Shown: in pieces, positions 35,198 through 36,897 of the stretch
How the letters are laid out: each line of letters starts with the position of its first letter
How positions within the stretch are numbered: position 1 is the stretch's first letter
Assembly (NCBI GenBank): GCA_938074745.1
Contig: CALJEJ010000058.1
Coordinates: forward strand, 1-36,897
Direction of reading: 5' to 3'
Length of the DNA stretch: 36,897 nucleotides
From: an uncultured Endomicrobiia bacterium
GTDB taxonomy: Bacteria; Elusimicrobiota; Endomicrobiia; DTEH01
Program-made: the position numbers and the translations under genes
Notes under the pieces: generated by a model
The model's database searches: none
Told to the model about the DNA's origin: nothing
The model's input: only the letters and a program-made list of their open reading frames with translations

Positions 35198-35815
35198 TTA
35201 CACAAATCCGTGTTGTTTTAGAAATTCTAAGTTAATTTTTTTATCCTTTTGAGTAAAAATACTTTCTATATATTTTGCTAAAATGTCAACTTCAAGATTT
35301 AGCAAATCGCCAACTTTTTTATATTTTAATGTGGTATTGTTTAAAGTATAAGGTATAACTGCTACAGAAAAAGTATTTTCCGATTTTTTTGCAACAGTCA
35401 AACTTATTCCATCTAATGCTATAGACCCTTTTTCAACAATATATTTTTTAAACTTTTGTGGTAGTTCAAAAACATAAGTTTCATTTTTAATTTCTCTTAT
35501 TTTTACCACACCATCCACATGTCCTGTGAGTATATGGCCAGAAAGTTTTGAATTTAGTTTAAGTGCACGTTCAAGGTTAACTTTACTACCTATGGTTAAA
35601 AATTTTAAATTTGTACGGTGTAAAGTTTCTTGCGAAAGATGAAGTTTAAAAAAGAAACCGTTTTGTTTTTTTTCAACCTTTTCTACTGTTAGACACACAC
35701 CATTTACAGCGATACTATCAGCAACTCTAATATCTTCAAGTACACTAAAGATGGTCAAATCATTAGCTTGTTTAATTTTAACTTCGCCAATATCTTCAAT
35801 TATACCGGTAAACAT
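35198..35815 (-). CDS. ribE: Riboflavin synthase, alpha chain
   Basis: A 205-residue enzyme that dismutates two molecules of dimethylribityllumazine to riboflavin. It shows the duplicated barrel: MFTGIIEDIGEV with DSIAVNGVCLTVEKV, and then the second copy GHILTGHVDGVVKI with GSIALDGISLTVAKK. I choose the ATG at 35815, which gives the family start MFTGIIE. A GTG at 35821 is the only in-frame alternative and directly follows the ribD stop. The symbol ribE is used for the alpha-type synthase (ribC in some species). Confidence 0.95.
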   Translation of the reverse strand: MFTGIIEDIGEVKIKQANDLTIFSVLEDIRVADSIAVNGVCLTVEKVEKKQNGFFFKLHLSQETLHRTNLKFLTIGSKVNLERALKLNSKLSGHILTGHVDGVVKIREIKNETYVFELPQKFKKYIVEKGSIALDGISLTVAKKSENTFSVAVIPYTLNNTTLKYKKVGDLLNLEVDILAKYIESIFTQKDKKINLEFLKQHGFV

Positions 35816-35821
35816 AATCAC

Positions 35822-36897
35822 TTACCAATTTGGTTTTGCTTTAATTACAAAATCTTCATTTATTTGTTCAACATTTAAAAATTTAACCTTGTAAGCGTTT
35901 AACGGAAGTTTTACTCCTTCTCCTTCAACCCAAGTTTTTGCAGTCCTACCACCGAAAATTTTAGGTGATACAAAAATTATAAACTCGTCAACAAGTTTTT
36001 CTTTAATTATATTCCATATAGTTTCACCTCCACCTTCTACTAACACTGAAGTTACCCCATAATCTTTCGCTAAAATGGAAAAAATTTTATAAAAAGGAAT
36101 TTTATCTTTTTTGTAGAAATGTATTATAACATTTTTAAGTTTTAAATTATGAACAAATTTTTCTTGCGTAAAAATAATTGTTTTTGCTTCTGTGTTGAAA
36201 ATGTTATATTTTTTTGGTGTAATTATTTTGTTGATATTACCTACAATTATACGAATAGGATTTCTGCCGTATGAATGTGTAGTAAGTGTAGGATTGTCTA
36301 TTAAAACTGTATTAATTCCAACTAGGACTGAATCATAAATTGAGCGTAGTTTATACACATATTCTCTTGATTGAAGACCACTTATCCATTTTGATTTACC
36401 CGTTATAGTTGCTATTTTTCCGTCAAAAGTCATGGCAGATTTTACAGTGACATATGGCAACTTTCGTGTCATCCATTTAATATAAAACTTGTTTAATTCT
36501 TTTGCTTCTTCCTCTAACACTCCTACAATACAGGTTATGTTATGTTTGCGTAATATTTGTATTCCTTTCCCATTTACTAATGGGTTAGGATCGAGCATTG
36601 AACAAACAACTTTTTTTATTCCAGAGTTTATGATACTTAAAGTACATGGTGGGGTTTTGCCGTAATGACAACAAGGTTCAAGATTTACATACATTGTTGC
36701 TCCTTTAAGTAACTTTTTATTGAAACCTATATTTTGCATTGCTTCGATTTCTGCATGAGGTTTACCAAACCCTTTATGGTATCCTTTAGAGATAACTTTC
36801 CCATTTTTTACTATTACACAACCAACTATAGGATTTGGTGATGTAAATCCCAACCCTTTCTTTGCTAATTCAAAACAAAGTTTAATGTAATTTTTAT
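35822..36897 (-). CDS. ribD: Riboflavin biosynthesis deaminase/reductase RibD, 5' end cut by window edge
   Basis: A bifunctional enzyme that deaminates and then reduces the pyrimidine intermediate of riboflavin synthesis. The reading frame stays open to the right edge: the extra codons give KNYIKLCFELAKKGLGFTSP, matching the usual RibD N-terminus, so a start at the TTG near 36853 would be wrong. Only the first few residues are missing. The deaminase part has GKPHAEIEAM and EPCCHYGKTPPC (zinc ligands). The reductase part has VKSAMTFDGKIAT, SKWISG, GINTVLIDNPTLT and LVEGGGETIW. ribE follows with no gap. Any FMN riboswitch would lie outside the window. Confidence 0.96.
   Translation of the reverse strand, partial: KNYIKLCFELAKKGLGFTSPNPIVGCVIVKNGKVISKGYHKGFGKPHAEIEAMQNIGFNKKLLKGATMYVNLEPCCHYGKTPPCTLSIINSGIKKVVCSMLDPNPLVNGKGIQILRKHNITCIVGVLEEEAKELNKFYIKWMTRKLPYVTVKSAMTFDGKIATITGKSKWISGLQSREYVYKLRSIYDSVLVGINTVLIDNPTLTTHSYGRNPIRIIVGNINKIITPKKYNIFNTEAKTIIFTQEKFVHNLKLKNVIIHFYKKDKIPFYKIFSILAKDYGVTSVLVEGGGETIWNIIKEKLVDEFIIFVSPKIFGGRTAKTWVEGEGVKLPLNAYKVKFLNVEQINEDFVIKAKPNW

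Overview
The window is an AT-rich bacterial chromosome segment, by eye near 30% G+C. Every gene I can support, about 39 protein genes and two tRNAs, reads on the minus strand. Gaps are short: none reaches 300 bp. Several junctions are stop/start overlaps of the ATGA type, and strong Shine-Dalgarno (SD) sequences such as AAGGAGG and AGGAGGTGA appear before a few genes. TGA is used as a stop. Two predicted envelope proteins with signal peptides suggest a diderm. Nothing here fixes the phylum. The gene mix (MutS/MutL with an endonuclease-type MutL, PlsY/PgsA lipid genes, a fused hexulose-phosphate synthase/RraA protein, a DUF362 ferredoxin-like protein, a core-MetE-like protein) would fit an uncultured, probably anaerobic lineage. 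No phage, transposon, CRISPR or plasmid gene is visible.

Read in the direction of transcription (right to left), the window opens with riboflavin synthesis: ribD (cut by the right edge), ribE, ribBA and ribH. Next come nusB, ligA, a DUF362 Fe-S protein, a Mut7-C/zinc-ribbon protein, recX and an NAD-dependent epimerase. A separate promoter precedes a glyoxylate/hydroxypyruvate reductase, followed by glycerate kinase, truB, a small membrane protein, the HPS-RraA fusion, a MetE-like protein, a nitroreductase, a probable rpoZ, a stand-alone CoaC-type flavoprotein, an SsnA-like aminohydrolase and prfB. prfB needs a +1 programmed frameshift. A second promoter lies in the gap after prfB and serves a metallo-beta-lactamase-fold protein and a phosphodiesterase. 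They are followed by miaB, mutS, a PilZ gene, mutL, miaA, hflX, pgsA, plsY, gpsA, an HU/IHF gene, a MerR gene and a small membrane protein. tRNA-Pro(CGG) is followed by malic enzyme, an exported protein, acylphosphatase, a sigma-70 factor and apt. tRNA-Arg(CCT) is followed by a TPR membrane protein and, at the left edge, a truncated outer-membrane-type protein.

Most genes are housekeeping: tRNA modification (MiaA adds i6A, MiaB converts it to ms2i6A, TruB makes pseudouridine 55), mismatch repair, phospholipid synthesis (GpsA to PlsY, and PgsA), flavin synthesis and three-carbon metabolism (GyaR then glycerate kinase; malic enzyme). No complete new defence or mobile system is visible. The points most worth a second look are regulatory or architectural: (1) both tRNAs end within five bases of the next start codon, and one acceptor stem carries the only apparent SD of the next gene; (2) the strong ligA SD can be buried in a leader hairpin; (3) a 15-base element is shared by the gyaR and ribH leaders; (4) a PilZ gene lies inside the mutS-mutL pair; (5) an HPS-RraA fusion shares the neighbourhood with genes that consume ribulose-5-phosphate; (6) the RF2 frameshift is fully preserved. 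Six start sites were revised from the longest open frame, and prfB and ribD were extended beyond it.
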